Assembly: GCF_025137375.1 (NCBI RefSeq) | Contig: NZ_CP073720.1 | Span: 9,448,501 to 9,512,500, forward strand | Direction of reading: 5' to 3' | Source of the DNA: Dactylosporangium fulvum | GTDB taxonomy: Bacteria > Actinomycetota > Actinomycetes > Mycobacteriales > Micromonosporaceae | DNA: 64,000 bases | Part shown: positions 1-7,836 of the stretch, piece after piece | How positions within the stretch are numbered: position 1 is the first letter of the stretch | Layout of the letters: every line of letters starts with the position of its first letter | Notes under the pieces: generated by a model | Told to the model about the DNA's origin: nothing | The model's input: only the letters and a program-made list of their open reading frames with translations | Databases searched by the model: none | Made by a program: the position numbers and the translations under genes

Positions 1-915
1 GATGAAGCCGTGCCCGTCGTAGAGGTCGCGCTCCAGGAACGCCGCGGTCTCCGCCGCCACCCGGCGCGCGGTGTTGTTGCCCGCGATGCGGTCCAGCTGG
101 GTGTAGACCCGCAGGAGCAGCGCGTTGTCGTACAACATCTTCTCGAAGTGCGGCACGGTCCAGGTGCCGTCGACGGCGTACCGCGCGAAGCCGCCGGCGA
201 GCTGGTCGTACATGCCGCCGCGGGCCATCCGCTCGCACGTGTACCGGACGGCGTCGACGACCTCCTGCCGACGGGTCCGCTGGTAGTGCCGCAGCAGGAA
301 CAGCAGGGCCATGTGCGGTGGGAACTTCGGCGCGCCGCCGAACCCGCCGTGCTCGCTGTCGTAGTCGCGCAGCAGCGTCGCCGCGGCGGCGTCCAGCACC
401 GGCCCGGTCATCGGGTTGGCCGGCGGGCGCACGGCGACCTGCCGGATCGCGTCGACCACGGCCCCGCTCTGCCGGCGCACCGCGTCGCGCTGGTGCTGCC
501 AGGCGTCGGCCACAGCCTGTACCAGTCGAAGAAAGGCGTCCTGGGGGAAGTAGGTGCCGCAGTAGAAGGGCTCACCCTCGGGGGTGGCGAAGACCGTCAT
601 CGGCCAGCCGCCTTGCCCGGTCATGGCCTGCGTGGCGGTCATGTAGATCGCGTCGACGTCGGGCCGCTCCTCGCGGTCGACCTTGATCGGCACGGTGAGC
701 TCGTTGACCAGCTGGGCGACACCCTCGTGCTCGAACGACTCGTGGGCCATCACGTGGCACCAGTGGCAGGCCGCGTAGCCGACGGAGATGAGCACCGGCA
801 CGTCACGGCGCCGGGCCTCCTCGAACGCCTCGGCGCTCCACGGCCACCAGTCGACCGGGTTGTCCTTGTGCTGCAGCAGGTAGGGCGAGGTCGCATCAGC
901 AAGGCGGTTGGCCAT
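1..915 (-). CDS. DUF255 / YyaL-type thioredoxin-fold protein (N-terminal part, runs off the left edge)
   Basis: The visible 305 residues begin [20 protein letters not shown], a typical opening of the DUF255 (YyaL, spermatogenesis-associated protein 20-like) family. A CHWC thioredoxin-type motif lies at about residues 49-52, followed by MAHESFE. These proteins join a thioredoxin-like N-terminal domain to an (alpha/alpha)6-barrel and usually reach 600-700 residues, so about half is missing beyond base 1. The ATG at 913-915 gives the conserved N-terminus. The biochemical role of the family is not settled. In Mycobacterium tuberculosis the homologue (Rv1084, from memory) sits next to mca; here about 9 kb of other genes lies between them. 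Confidence 0.9.
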   Translation of the reverse strand, partial: MANRLADATSPYLLQHKDNPVDWWPWSAEAFEEARRRDVPVLISVGYAACHWCHVMAHESFEHEGVAQLVNELTVPIKVDREERPDVDAIYMTATQAMTGQGGWPMTVFATPEGEPFYCGTYFPQDAFLRLVQAVADAWQHQRDAVRRQSGAVVDAIRQVAVRPPANPMTGPVLDAAAATLLRDYDSEHGGFGGAPKFPPHMALLFLLRHYQRTRRQEVVDAVRYTCERMARGGMYDQLAGGFARYAVDGTWTVPHFEKMLYDNALLLRVYTQLDRIAGNNTARRVAAETAAFLERDLYDGHGFI

Positions 916-970
916 ACCCTCAGCCTCTCACGCGCCCCGCCCTGCTGCGTCGCGACCTGAGCCGAGGCCC

Positions 971-1585
971 TCAGACGTTGAGGTTGTCCGCGGGCTCGGT
1001 GCGGAGGACCCAGTTGAACGGCATCGTCGCGTGAATCCGGTACCGATCGCCGTCGAGCCGATACATCGTGACGGTCTCGTCCTGGTCGACGGTCCAGTAC
1101 TGCGGGATGCCCGCCATGGCGTATTCGTGCCGCTTGGTCACCGTGTCGGTCGCCTCGGAACCGGGCGACACGATCTCGACGACGAGCAGGACATCCCCGG
1201 TCGGCAGCCAGACGCCATCGTCCTGCGGCTTGCTCCACACGACGAGATCGGGAATCCGGCCGCCCTCTCCCTCAGGCCCGGGAATGCGCAGGCCGACCGC
1301 CTGGGTGACTCGCTCGGCGGGCCAGCCCCCAACGACCAGCCAGGCCGTGAGGCGAGTTGCGACGACAGCGTGCCCGTAGCCGGGAGGCGGCATGACCGAC
1401 AGAACTCCCTCGGGGCTGGTTTCGTACCGGTGCCCATGGGGATCCGCGGCCATCATCGCCGCGAGATCGTCGAGCGTCACGACAGCCGGCATGTGCCGAC
1501 CGACGGCCTCAGCACTCATGGGGGCCATCCTATCGGGAGCAAGAGCCGCCACGTCCCTGCTCAACACTGCGGTCAGCCCGGCCAT
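971..1585 (-). CDS. Uma2 family (DUF820) endonuclease-like protein
   Basis: This 204-residue protein has the Uma2/DUF820 layout of a PD-(D/E)xK-like restriction-endonuclease fold. An N-terminal segment ends in DLAAMMAADPHGHRYE, followed by GGRIPDLVVW and LLVVEIVSPGSEATD, which supply the predicted Asp and Glu metal ligands, and then KRHEYAMAGIPQYWTVD. The ATG at 1583-1585 is preceded by a strong AGGAGGTGAG ribosome-binding site, which rules out the longer upstream frame. It lies 86 bp downstream of kdpD on the same strand. The substrate of this family is unknown; many copies in one actinobacterial genome are usual. Family assignment is firm, function is not. Confidence 0.88.
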   Translation of the reverse strand: MAGLTAVLSRDVAALAPDRMAPMSAEAVGRHMPAVVTLDDLAAMMAADPHGHRYETSPEGVLSVMPPPGYGHAVVATRLTAWLVVGGWPAERVTQAVGLRIPGPEGEGGRIPDLVVWSKPQDDGVWLPTGDVLLVVEIVSPGSEATDTVTKRHEYAMAGIPQYWTVDQDETVTMYRLDGDRYRIHATMPFNWVLRTEPADNLNV

Positions 1586-1671
1586 CAGCTCACCTCCTCG
1601 CATCGTGGCGCTGCAGGTCGCGGTATCCGGATTGCTTGAGCGCTCTCCGCAGATGTGCCGGAGGAGGACGT

Positions 1672-4191
1672 TCAACGGCCCAAGCGGGCCAGCAGGGCGG
1701 GATCCGCCGGCTCGGCGGCCGTGCGCAGGGTCAGGGTCATCGTCAGGCCGCCGCCGGGGGTGTCGTCGGGGGTGAGGGTGCCGCCCATGGCCTCGGCGAG
1801 GCCGCGGGACAGGGCCAGGCCGAGGCCGACGCCGGTGGTGTTGTCGCGGTCGCCGAGGCGCTGGAAGGGCTGGAAGATCTGGTCGCGGTCGGTGGCGGGG
1901 ATGCCGGGACCGTGGTCGACCACGCGGATCTCGACCCGGCCGGCGTGCTCGCTGGCCGCCACGGTCGGCGGGGTGCCCGGCGGGCTGTACCGCAGGGCGT
2001 TGGCCAGCACGTTGACCAGGATGCGCTCCAGGAGCGCCGGGTCGGCGTGCACCTCGGGCAGGTCGTCGGGCACCACGATCCGTACCATCGCGCCGAGGTC
2101 GTCCACCGCGCGCGGAACGGCGTCGGCGACGTCGACCGACTGCAGGGTCATGGCCAGGGCGCCGGCCTGCAGCCGGGACATGTCCAGCAGATTGGCCACC
2201 AGCCGGGTCAGTTTGTCCAGCGACTCCTCCGCCGTGGCCAGCAACTCGTCCCGGTCCGCCGCCGAAAACGCCACGTCGGAGCTGCGGAGACTGCCCACCG
2301 CCGCCTTCGCCGACGCCAGCGGCGTCCGCAGGTCGTGACTGACCGCCGACAGCAGCGCGGTGCGCAGCCGGTCCACCTCGGCCAGCGAGTCCGCCACCGC
2401 CGCCTGCTCCGCGAGGCGCTGCTGCCGCAGCGCGATGGCCGCGTGCGCCGCGAACGCCTCGATCAGCCGCCGGTCCGCCGCCGGCAGCGGATGGCCCCGC
2501 AGCACCAGGGACAGCCCGACGTCCACCGACACCTCGGTCTGGCCCTCCTCCGGCGTCAGGCACGGCCGGCTTCCCGCGCTCGCCGCCACCTGCCAACCCG
2601 CCTCGGCCCGCTCCAGCAGCGTCACGCACTCCAGGCCGAACGACTCCCGCACCCGCTCCAGCAGCGCCGGCAGCGGCCGGTCACCGTGCAGCACGCTGCC
2701 GGCGAGGGTCGACATCGTCCGGGCCTCGGCGCCGGCGTGCGCCGCCTCGCGTGTTCGCCGCGCGGCGAGATCGACGACGGTCGCCACCGCCATCGCCACC
2801 ATGACAAAGGCGCTGAGCGCGAACAGGTTCTCCCGCTCGGAGACGGTGAAGTGGTGCAGCGGTGGGATGAAGAAGTAGTTGAGCAGCAGGAAGCTGCCGA
2901 CCGCCGCGAGCAGTGCCGGGTACAGGCCGCCGACCAGCGCGACGCCGACCGTCAGGACCAGGAACGCGAGGATGCCGGTGGGCAGGGAGACCTCGGACCA
3001 CAACCGGGTGAGGCCCAGGGTCAGCAGCGGCAGTCCGATGACGGCGAACGCGAAGCCGGCGAGCCGGCGGCGGAGGGTGAGCCCGCCGCCGCTGGTGCCG
3101 AGGCGGGGGCGTCCCCGGCGGACCTGCTCGTGGGTGATGAGGTGGACGTCGATCGAGCCGGACCCGGCGGTGGTGGTGGCGCCGACGCCGGGCGCGAGGA
3201 TCTGGGCGAGCCGGCCCCGGCGGCTGGCGCCGAGGACGAGTTGCGTGGCGTTGACGCCGCGGGCGAAGTCGAGCAGTGCGGCCGGCACGTCGGCGCCCAC
3301 CACCTGGTGATACGTCCCACCGAGGCGCTCCACCAGCAGCCGTTGCCGGCTCAGGTGGGTCGGGTCGGCCCCGGCCAGCCCGTCGTCGCGGATGACATGG
3401 ACCGCCAAGAGGTCCGCGCCCTTAGTACGGGCAGCGACCCGCGCCGCCCGGCGGATGAGCGTGTCACCCTCCGGCCCACCGGTCAGCGCCACCACGACCC
3501 GCTCGCGCGCCTCCCACGTGGCCTCGATGTCGTGCTCGGCGCGGTACCGGTCCAGTTGCTCGTCGACCTTGTCCGCCAGCCAGAGCAGGGCCAGCTCACG
3601 CAGGGCGGTGAGGTTGCCGACCCGGAAGTAGTTGCCGAGCGCCGCGTCGACCTTTTCCGGCTTGTAGATGTTGCCGTGCGCCATCCGCCGCCGCAGCGCC
3701 TCCGGCGTCATGTCCACCAGTTCGATCTGCTCGGCGCGGCGCACGACCGCGTCCGGCACCGTCTCCCGCTGCGCCACGCCCGTGATCCGCTCGACCACGT
3801 CGTTGACCGACTCGAGGTGCTGGACGTTGACGGTCGTCAGCACGGTGATCCCCGCTTCGAGGAGCCGCTCGACGTCCTGCCATCGCTTTCCGGCGGGCAC
3901 GTTGGAGTGGGCCAACTCGTCGACGAGCGCGACCTCGGGACGGCGGGCGATGACGGCGTCGACGTCGAGCTCGGTGAAGGCGGCGCCGCGGTACACGACC
4001 GTCCTGCGGGGCAGCACCTCCAGGCCGGTGAGGAGCGCCTCGGTCAAGGGCCGGCCGTGTGTCTCGACGAGGCCGACGACAACGTCCGTGCCACGGTCCC
4101 GGCGGCGCCTGCCCTCTTCGAGCATCTTGTACGTCTTGCCGACGCCCGGCGCAGCACCGAGGTACACCCGCAGCTCACCGCGCGTCGTCAC
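1672..4191 (-). CDS. kdpD: KdpD-like sensor histidine kinase (orphan)
   Basis: The protein is 839 residues from the GTG at 4189-4191, close to the usual 850-900 for KdpD. Domains in order are the KdpD N-terminal domain with Walker [10 protein letters not shown] at residues 12-20, a USP-like domain, a DUF4118 block of four membrane helices (about 400-480), a GAF-like region, a HisKA domain with [10 protein letters not shown] (His near residue 618), and a HATPase with [18 protein letters not shown] and [11 protein letters not shown]. KdpD senses potassium and turgor and phosphorylates KdpE, but neither kdpE nor kdpFABC is in the window; the next gene is Uma2. Its partner must be elsewhere. The start lies 44 bp from the tandem operators of trpB, so shared control is possible. 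Confidence 0.92.
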   Translation of the reverse strand: MTTRGELRVYLGAAPGVGKTYKMLEEGRRRRDRGTDVVVGLVETHGRPLTEALLTGLEVLPRRTVVYRGAAFTELDVDAVIARRPEVALVDELAHSNVPAGKRWQDVERLLEAGITVLTTVNVQHLESVNDVVERITGVAQRETVPDAVVRRAEQIELVDMTPEALRRRMAHGNIYKPEKVDAALGNYFRVGNLTALRELALLWLADKVDEQLDRYRAEHDIEATWEARERVVVALTGGPEGDTLIRRAARVAARTKGADLLAVHVIRDDGLAGADPTHLSRQRLLVERLGGTYHQVVGADVPAALLDFARGVNATQLVLGASRRGRLAQILAPGVGATTTAGSGSIDVHLITHEQVRRGRPRLGTSGGGLTLRRRLAGFAFAVIGLPLLTLGLTRLWSEVSLPTGILAFLVLTVGVALVGGLYPALLAAVGSFLLLNYFFIPPLHHFTVSERENLFALSAFVMVAMAVATVVDLAARRTREAAHAGAEARTMSTLAGSVLHGDRPLPALLERVRESFGLECVTLLERAEAGWQVAASAGSRPCLTPEEGQTEVSVDVGLSLVLRGHPLPAADRRLIEAFAAHAAIALRQQRLAEQAAVADSLAEVDRLRTALLSAVSHDLRTPLASAKAAVGSLRSSDVAFSAADRDELLATAEESLDKLTRLVANLLDMSRLQAGALAMTLQSVDVADAVPRAVDDLGAMVRIVVPDDLPEVHADPALLERILVNVLANALRYSPPGTPPTVAASEHAGRVEIRVVDHGPGIPATDRDQIFQPFQRLGDRDNTTGVGLGLALSRGLAEAMGGTLTPDDTPGGGLTMTLTLRTAAEPADPALLARLGR

Positions 4192-4234
4192 AGCTTCGAG
4201 CCTACGGCCGGCTTGACGCCGCCACACCGCCGTG

Positions 4235-4272
4235 CAACAGTTCTAGAACTGTTGACTGTTCTAGAACTGTTG
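4235..4272. promoter_or_regulatory. Two tandem palindromic operators upstream of trpB
   Basis: Bases 4235-4254 form a perfect 20-bp palindrome centred at 4244/4245 with core GTTCTAGAAC. A second copy of the same core is centred at 4262/4263, 18 bp away, with one mismatched pair in its flank. The site ends at the ribosome-binding site of trpB (GGAGG at 4272-4276). The GT..TA..AC symmetry fits operators of the GntR/HutC family, and a GntR-UTRA gene is the third gene of this operon, so autoregulation is the simplest reading (inference). The site also lies in the gap before the divergent kdpD. Confidence 0.8.
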
Positions 4273-4283
4273 GAGGCCTGATC

Positions 4284-5492
4284 ATGGGTGATCTCCTCAT
4301 CCGCCCCCGCCACAGGCCCGAGCCCGCGGCGCAGCCGCGCGGCCTGATGGGCGACCCCGGACCGCTCGGCCGGTTCGGCGAGCACGGCGGTCGCTACGTG
4401 CCCGAGTCGCTGGTCGGCGCGTGCCGCGAGATCGAGGAGGCCTTCCGCGAGGCGTGGGCCGACCCGGCGTTCCGCGGGCAGCTCGCCGGACTGCTCGCGA
4501 CACATGTCGGCCGCCCCACGCCGCTGACCCCGGCGCTGCGGCTCTCCGCCGAACTCGGCGTCACCCTGCTGCTCAAGCGGGAGGACCTCGCCCACACCGG
4601 CTCCCACAAGATCAACAATGTGCTCGGGCAGGCGCTGCTGGCCAAGCGGATGGGCAAGACCCGGCTGGTCGCCGAGACGGGCGCCGGACAGCACGGGGTC
4701 GCGACCGCCACCGCCGCCGCCCTGTTCGGCCTCGGCGCCACGGTGTTCATGGGCGAGCGGGACATCGAGCGCCAGGCGCTCAACGTGTTCCGGATGCGGA
4801 TGCTCGGCGCCGAGGTGGTGCCGGTGCGCACCGGGAGCCGGACCCTGAAGGACGCCACCAGCGAGGCGATGCGCCACTGGGTCGGCGTCGTGGACGAGGC
4901 GATGTACTGCATGGGCTCCGTGCTCGGGCCCAGCCCGTACCCCTGGATGGTCCGGGAGTTCCAGCGGGTCATCGGTGACGAGGCCCGCCGCCAGTGCGCC
5001 ACCGAACTGCGGGCCGCCGTGCCGGACTACGTCGTCGCGTGTGTGGGCGGCGGCTCGAACGCGGCGGGGACGTTCGCCGGGTTCGTCGACACCCCGGCCA
5101 GGCTGATCGGCGTCGAGGCCGCGGGCGGCGCGGGCGCCACCGACGGCACCTCCGGCGTGCTCCACGGAACGCGGTCGATGTTCCTCCAGGACGAGAACGG
5201 GCAGGTCGCGGAGGCGCACTCGATCGCCGCCGGACTCGACTACCCCGGCATCGGGCCGGAGCACGTCCATCTGCGGGACCTGGGCAGGGCGCGGTACGTC
5301 ACCGTCTCCGACGCCGAGGTGATCGAGGCGGTCATGCGGCTCGCGCGCACCGAGGGGATCGTGGCCGCGCTGGAGTCGGCGCACGCGGTGGCGTGGGTCC
5401 TGCGCGGTGAACTGCCGGCCGGATCCACCGTGCTGATCACCCTGTCCGGGCGTGGTGACAAGGACATCTCCGCACTGCGGGAGCTGGTGTGA
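4284..5492 (+). CDS. trpB: Tryptophan synthase beta chain, stand-alone copy
   Basis: A 402-residue PLP enzyme of the TrpB1 type that condenses indole and serine to tryptophan. The PLP lysine is K109 in HTGSHKINN. The catalytic glutamate is E131 in ETGAGQHG, the phosphate loop is GGGSNAAG, and LSGRGDKD closes the C-terminus. The ATG at 4284 follows GGAGG with a 7-base spacer. It heads a three-gene operon with trpA and a GntR regulator, joined by GTGA overlaps. No trpC, trpD, trpE or trpF is nearby, unlike the usual actinobacterial trp cluster. It is therefore probably a second, separately controlled tryptophan synthase, perhaps serving indole salvage or secondary metabolism (inference). Confidence 0.95.
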   Translation: MGDLLIRPRHRPEPAAQPRGLMGDPGPLGRFGEHGGRYVPESLVGACREIEEAFREAWADPAFRGQLAGLLATHVGRPTPLTPALRLSAELGVTLLLKREDLAHTGSHKINNVLGQALLAKRMGKTRLVAETGAGQHGVATATAAALFGLGATVFMGERDIERQALNVFRMRMLGAEVVPVRTGSRTLKDATSEAMRHWVGVVDEAMYCMGSVLGPSPYPWMVREFQRVIGDEARRQCATELRAAVPDYVVACVGGGSNAAGTFAGFVDTPARLIGVEAAGGAGATDGTSGVLHGTRSMFLQDENGQVAEAHSIAAGLDYPGIGPEHVHLRDLGRARYVTVSDAEVIEAVMRLARTEGIVAALESAHAVAWVLRGELPAGSTVLITLSGRGDKDISALRELV

Positions 5493-6205
5493 AGACCCTG
5501 ATGCCGTACGTCACGGGCGGTGTGACGGCCGACTGGGCGTCCTACGTGCACGCGTTCGCCGACGCCGGGGCGGGCCTGGTCGAGATCGGACTGCCGTTCT
5601 CCGAGCCCACGCTCGACGGAGCGACGATCCAGGAGGCGACGGCGGTGGCGCTGTCCCGGGGCGCGACGCTGCGCAGTGTGCTCGCCGCGACCCCGCGCTG
5701 CGGCGTCCCGCTCGTCGCCAGCACGTACGCCAACCTGGCGCTGCGCCCCGGGTTCTGCGACCGGCTGGCGGAGGCCGGCTTCACCGGCCTGATCGTGCCG
5801 GACCTGCCGCTGGAGGAGTCGGCGGAGCTCTCCGAGGCGGCGCGGTCGCGCGGGATCGACCTGGCGCTGCTCGCCTCCCCCGTCACGCCGGACGACCGCC
5901 TGGCCGAGATCGGCCGCCGCAGCCGCGGCTTCGTCTACGCCGTCTCGGTGATGGGCACCACCGGTGAGCGCACGACCCTCGCCGCGCCGGCGCGGGACCT
6001 CGCCGCACGGCTCGCGCCCCGGACCGAACTGCCGGTGTTGCTAGGATTCGGGATCTCCACGCCCGCCCAGGCGGCCGAGGCGGCGCGCGTCGCCGACGGT
6101 GTCGTGGTCGGCGCCGCCGTCATGCGCCGGCTGCTCGACGGGGCGGGGCCGGCCGAGATCGGCGCCTACGTGGGCACGATGCGGGAAGCCATGTCTGGAG
6201 TGTGA
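5489..6205 (+). CDS. trpA: Tryptophan synthase alpha chain, short form
   Basis: TrpA cleaves indole-3-glycerol phosphate to indole, which is channelled to TrpB. The protein is 238 residues, about 30 shorter than usual, and begins directly at the first barrel strand ([11 protein letters not shown]), so the N-terminal helix is missing. Both catalytic acids remain: E32 in VEIGLPFS and D43 in TLDGATIQ. The C-terminal phosphate site LGFGIS is also present. The GTG start at 5489 overlaps the trpB stop (GTGA), implying translational coupling. The missing N-terminal helix is a feature to check in homologues rather than evidence of decay, because the rest of the barrel is intact. Confidence 0.93.
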   Translation: MKTLMPYVTGGVTADWASYVHAFADAGAGLVEIGLPFSEPTLDGATIQEATAVALSRGATLRSVLAATPRCGVPLVASTYANLALRPGFCDRLAEAGFTGLIVPDLPLEESAELSEAARSRGIDLALLASPVTPDDRLAEIGRRSRGFVYAVSVMGTTGERTTLAAPARDLAARLAPRTELPVLLGFGISTPAQAAEAARVADGVVVGAAVMRRLLDGAGPAEIGAYVGTMREAMSGV

Positions 6206-6969
6206 CGATGCCGCGCGAGGCCGAGCCCCGGTACCGCGCGATCGCCGCCGACCTGGCCGCGAAGATCCACACTGGTCACTATCCGGCCGGGTCGGCGCTG
6301 CCGGCGCAGCGCGAGCTGAGCGCGGCCTACGGGGTGACGCTGATGACGCTGCGCCAGGCGCTGCGGCAGCTCAGCGACGAGGGGCTCATCGTGCAGCAGG
6401 CGGGGCGGGGCACGTTCGTGTCGCCGCCCCACCTGGCGTATCGACTCGGTTCGCTGCGCAGCCTCGCCGACGACCTGCGCGAGCAGGGACACGAGGTGCG
6501 CACGGCGGTCGTCTCCTGCGGGGCCGGCGAACCGCCCGCGCCCGTCGCGGCACACGTCGGCTCGCCGGCGCTGCGGCTGGAGCGGGTGCGTGAGTTCGCC
6601 GGTCACGCCGCGGTGCACCAGGTCTCCTGGGTCCGCCTCGCCCCGCAACTGCTTGACGTCGACTTCACCCGGGTCGCCCTCTACGCGGCGCTCGCCGACA
6701 TCGGCGTGGCGGTGGCCCGCGCCTCCGAGACGATCCGGCCGGACGTGCTGTCCGGGGATTCCAGCCGGTATCTCGGGGAGCCCGCCGGCACGCCGGTCTT
6801 CGTCAGCGACCGGGTCACCTACACGCTGGACGGCACTGCCGTGGTCGCCGACCGTGCCGTGATCCTGGGCCGCGCGATGGAGATCCGCGCCGAACGGGCC
6901 GCGACCGGCCTGTCCATGACGTGGGCGGGTGCTCTGGACGCGACCGCTTCCCTAGGGCCTGTTTCGTAA
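6202..6969 (+). CDS. GntR-family regulator of the HutC/UTRA type
   Basis: The 255 residues comprise an N-terminal winged helix (about 8-75, with LPAQRELSAAYGVTLMTLRQ as the recognition region and GRGTFV as the wing) and a C-terminal UTRA ligand-binding domain (about 85-245). The GTG at 6202 overlaps the trpA stop by four bases; the ATG at 6208 is an alternative. Third place in the trpBA operon and the tandem palindromes upstream of trpB suggest it represses its own operon in response to a small molecule linked to tryptophan or indole (inference). The last five residues, LGPVS, and the TAA stop are encoded inside the left arm of a palindromic element, so the original C-terminus may have been changed by that insertion. 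Confidence 0.9.
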   Translation: MTMPREAEPRYRAIAADLAAKIHTGHYPAGSALPAQRELSAAYGVTLMTLRQALRQLSDEGLIVQQAGRGTFVSPPHLAYRLGSLRSLADDLREQGHEVRTAVVSCGAGEPPAPVAAHVGSPALRLERVREFAGHAAVHQVSWVRLAPQLLDVDFTRVALYAALADIGVAVARASETIRPDVLSGDSSRYLGEPAGTPVFVSDRVTYTLDGTAVVADRAVILGRAMEIRAERAATGLSMTWAGALDATASLGPVS

Positions 6970-7119
6970 CTGAGGCCGGGCTGCGGCGGGCCCAGATTCC
7001 GCCTGGCGCCACCCCGCGAAAGCCCGGTTACAACACCGGTAGCCGGACTTCCGCGGGGCGACGCCAGACGAAATCTGGACTCCGCCTCGCTCCGACCCCA
7101 GTTACGAAACAGGCCCTAG
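6952..7119. mobile_element. Palindromic MITE-like element between convergent genes
   Basis: The outer arms 6952-6972 and 7099-7119 are a perfect 21-bp inverted repeat starting CTAGGGCCTGTTTCGTAACT. CTAG may be a target duplication. The interior halves also pair imperfectly right up to a short centre near 7035, so the whole 160 bp can fold as one long hairpin. There is no room for a transposase, so it would need one in trans. The left arm contains the TAA stop of the gntR gene (6967-6969), and the right edge contains the TAG stop of the opposite gene (7116-7118). It also makes a plausible bidirectional terminator. Confidence 0.75.
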
Positions 7120-7772
7120 ACGTGGCCGCGCAGTGAGTCGTCGTAGGTGACGCCGGGCTCGGTGCCGAGCACGGCGTAGGCCGCCTTCTGGAAGGCGGTC
7201 GCCTCGCTGCGGCGCCGCAACTGGACGGCGACCTCGTCGCACGGCGCGCCACCGGCGAGCTTGGTGATGCCCCCGGCCGGCAGCACGGCAACCGCCTCCG
7301 ACGCGCCCGCCGAGCCGTCGGCCGGCCGGCCGGCGATGCCGACGACGGTCGCCGGGACGACGTGCCCGCCGCGTTCCAGGCTGACCCGCTGGCCGATCCG
7401 GACGCCGTGCCGGGCCGCCGTCTGCTCGTCGACCAGCAGTTGCGAGTCGCTCGCCGGGTACTGCCCGTCCAGCACCGTGGTGCGGCGCAGCCCGGGACTG
7501 CGCACCGCCGTGAGGACCGTCGAGCCCGGCAGCGTCCCCGTCGGCGCGAAGATCTTGACGCCGTAGAGGGTCGAGGCGCACTCGACCGCGGCCGCCTGCG
7601 GAAGCGCCGCCAGGGCGTCGACCTGGTGTGCGGTGAAACTGCCCTTGAACCGGACGTCGACCTCACCGGGCAGGTCAGCGAACCGGTCGGTGCCGCCGAA
7701 GCGGTCCAGGACGACAAACGCCCCGACCGCCACGACCACAAACCCCAAGCTGAGGACAACCCCCCGTCGCAT
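7116..7772 (-). CDS. MacB periplasmic-core-like membrane protein, probably truncated at its C-terminus
   Basis: The 218-residue protein starts at the ATG at 7770-7772. It has one N-terminal hydrophobic segment (VVLSLGFVVVAVGAFVVL) and an extracytoplasmic part with features of the MacB/FtsX periplasmic core: GQYPASDSQLLVDEQTAARHGVRIGQ and VVGIAGRPADG. Such domains are normally followed by permease helices, which are absent. Reading stops at a TAG on the edge of the palindromic element, so insertion probably cut off the rest. No ABC ATPase gene is adjacent and no clear ribosome-binding site is seen. It may be a relic or an independent small envelope protein; assignment is moderate. Confidence 0.6.
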   Translation of the reverse strand: MRRGVVLSLGFVVVAVGAFVVLDRFGGTDRFADLPGEVDVRFKGSFTAHQVDALAALPQAAAVECASTLYGVKIFAPTGTLPGSTVLTAVRSPGLRRTTVLDGQYPASDSQLLVDEQTAARHGVRIGQRVSLERGGHVVPATVVGIAGRPADGSAGASEAVAVLPAGGITKLAGGAPCDEVAVQLRRRSEATAFQKAAYAVLGTEPGVTYDDSLRGHV

Positions 7773-7836
7773 GTCTCGTGACGGTACGCAACCGTCACCC
7801 CGGTGAGCCGTTACGAACCGCCGGTGGGGCGGAAAA

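Noticed and set aside
1636-4281. An 881-codon open frame on the plus strand opposite kdpD
   Set aside because: It is antisense to a gene with complete KdpD motifs, has a low-complexity Arg/His/Val/Gly composition and no domain. It is an artefact of high GC in the third codon position.
6952-7119. A complete insertion sequence
   Set aside because: Only 160 bp lie between the inverted ends, and no transposase fragment is seen, so a non-autonomous palindromic element is the better description.
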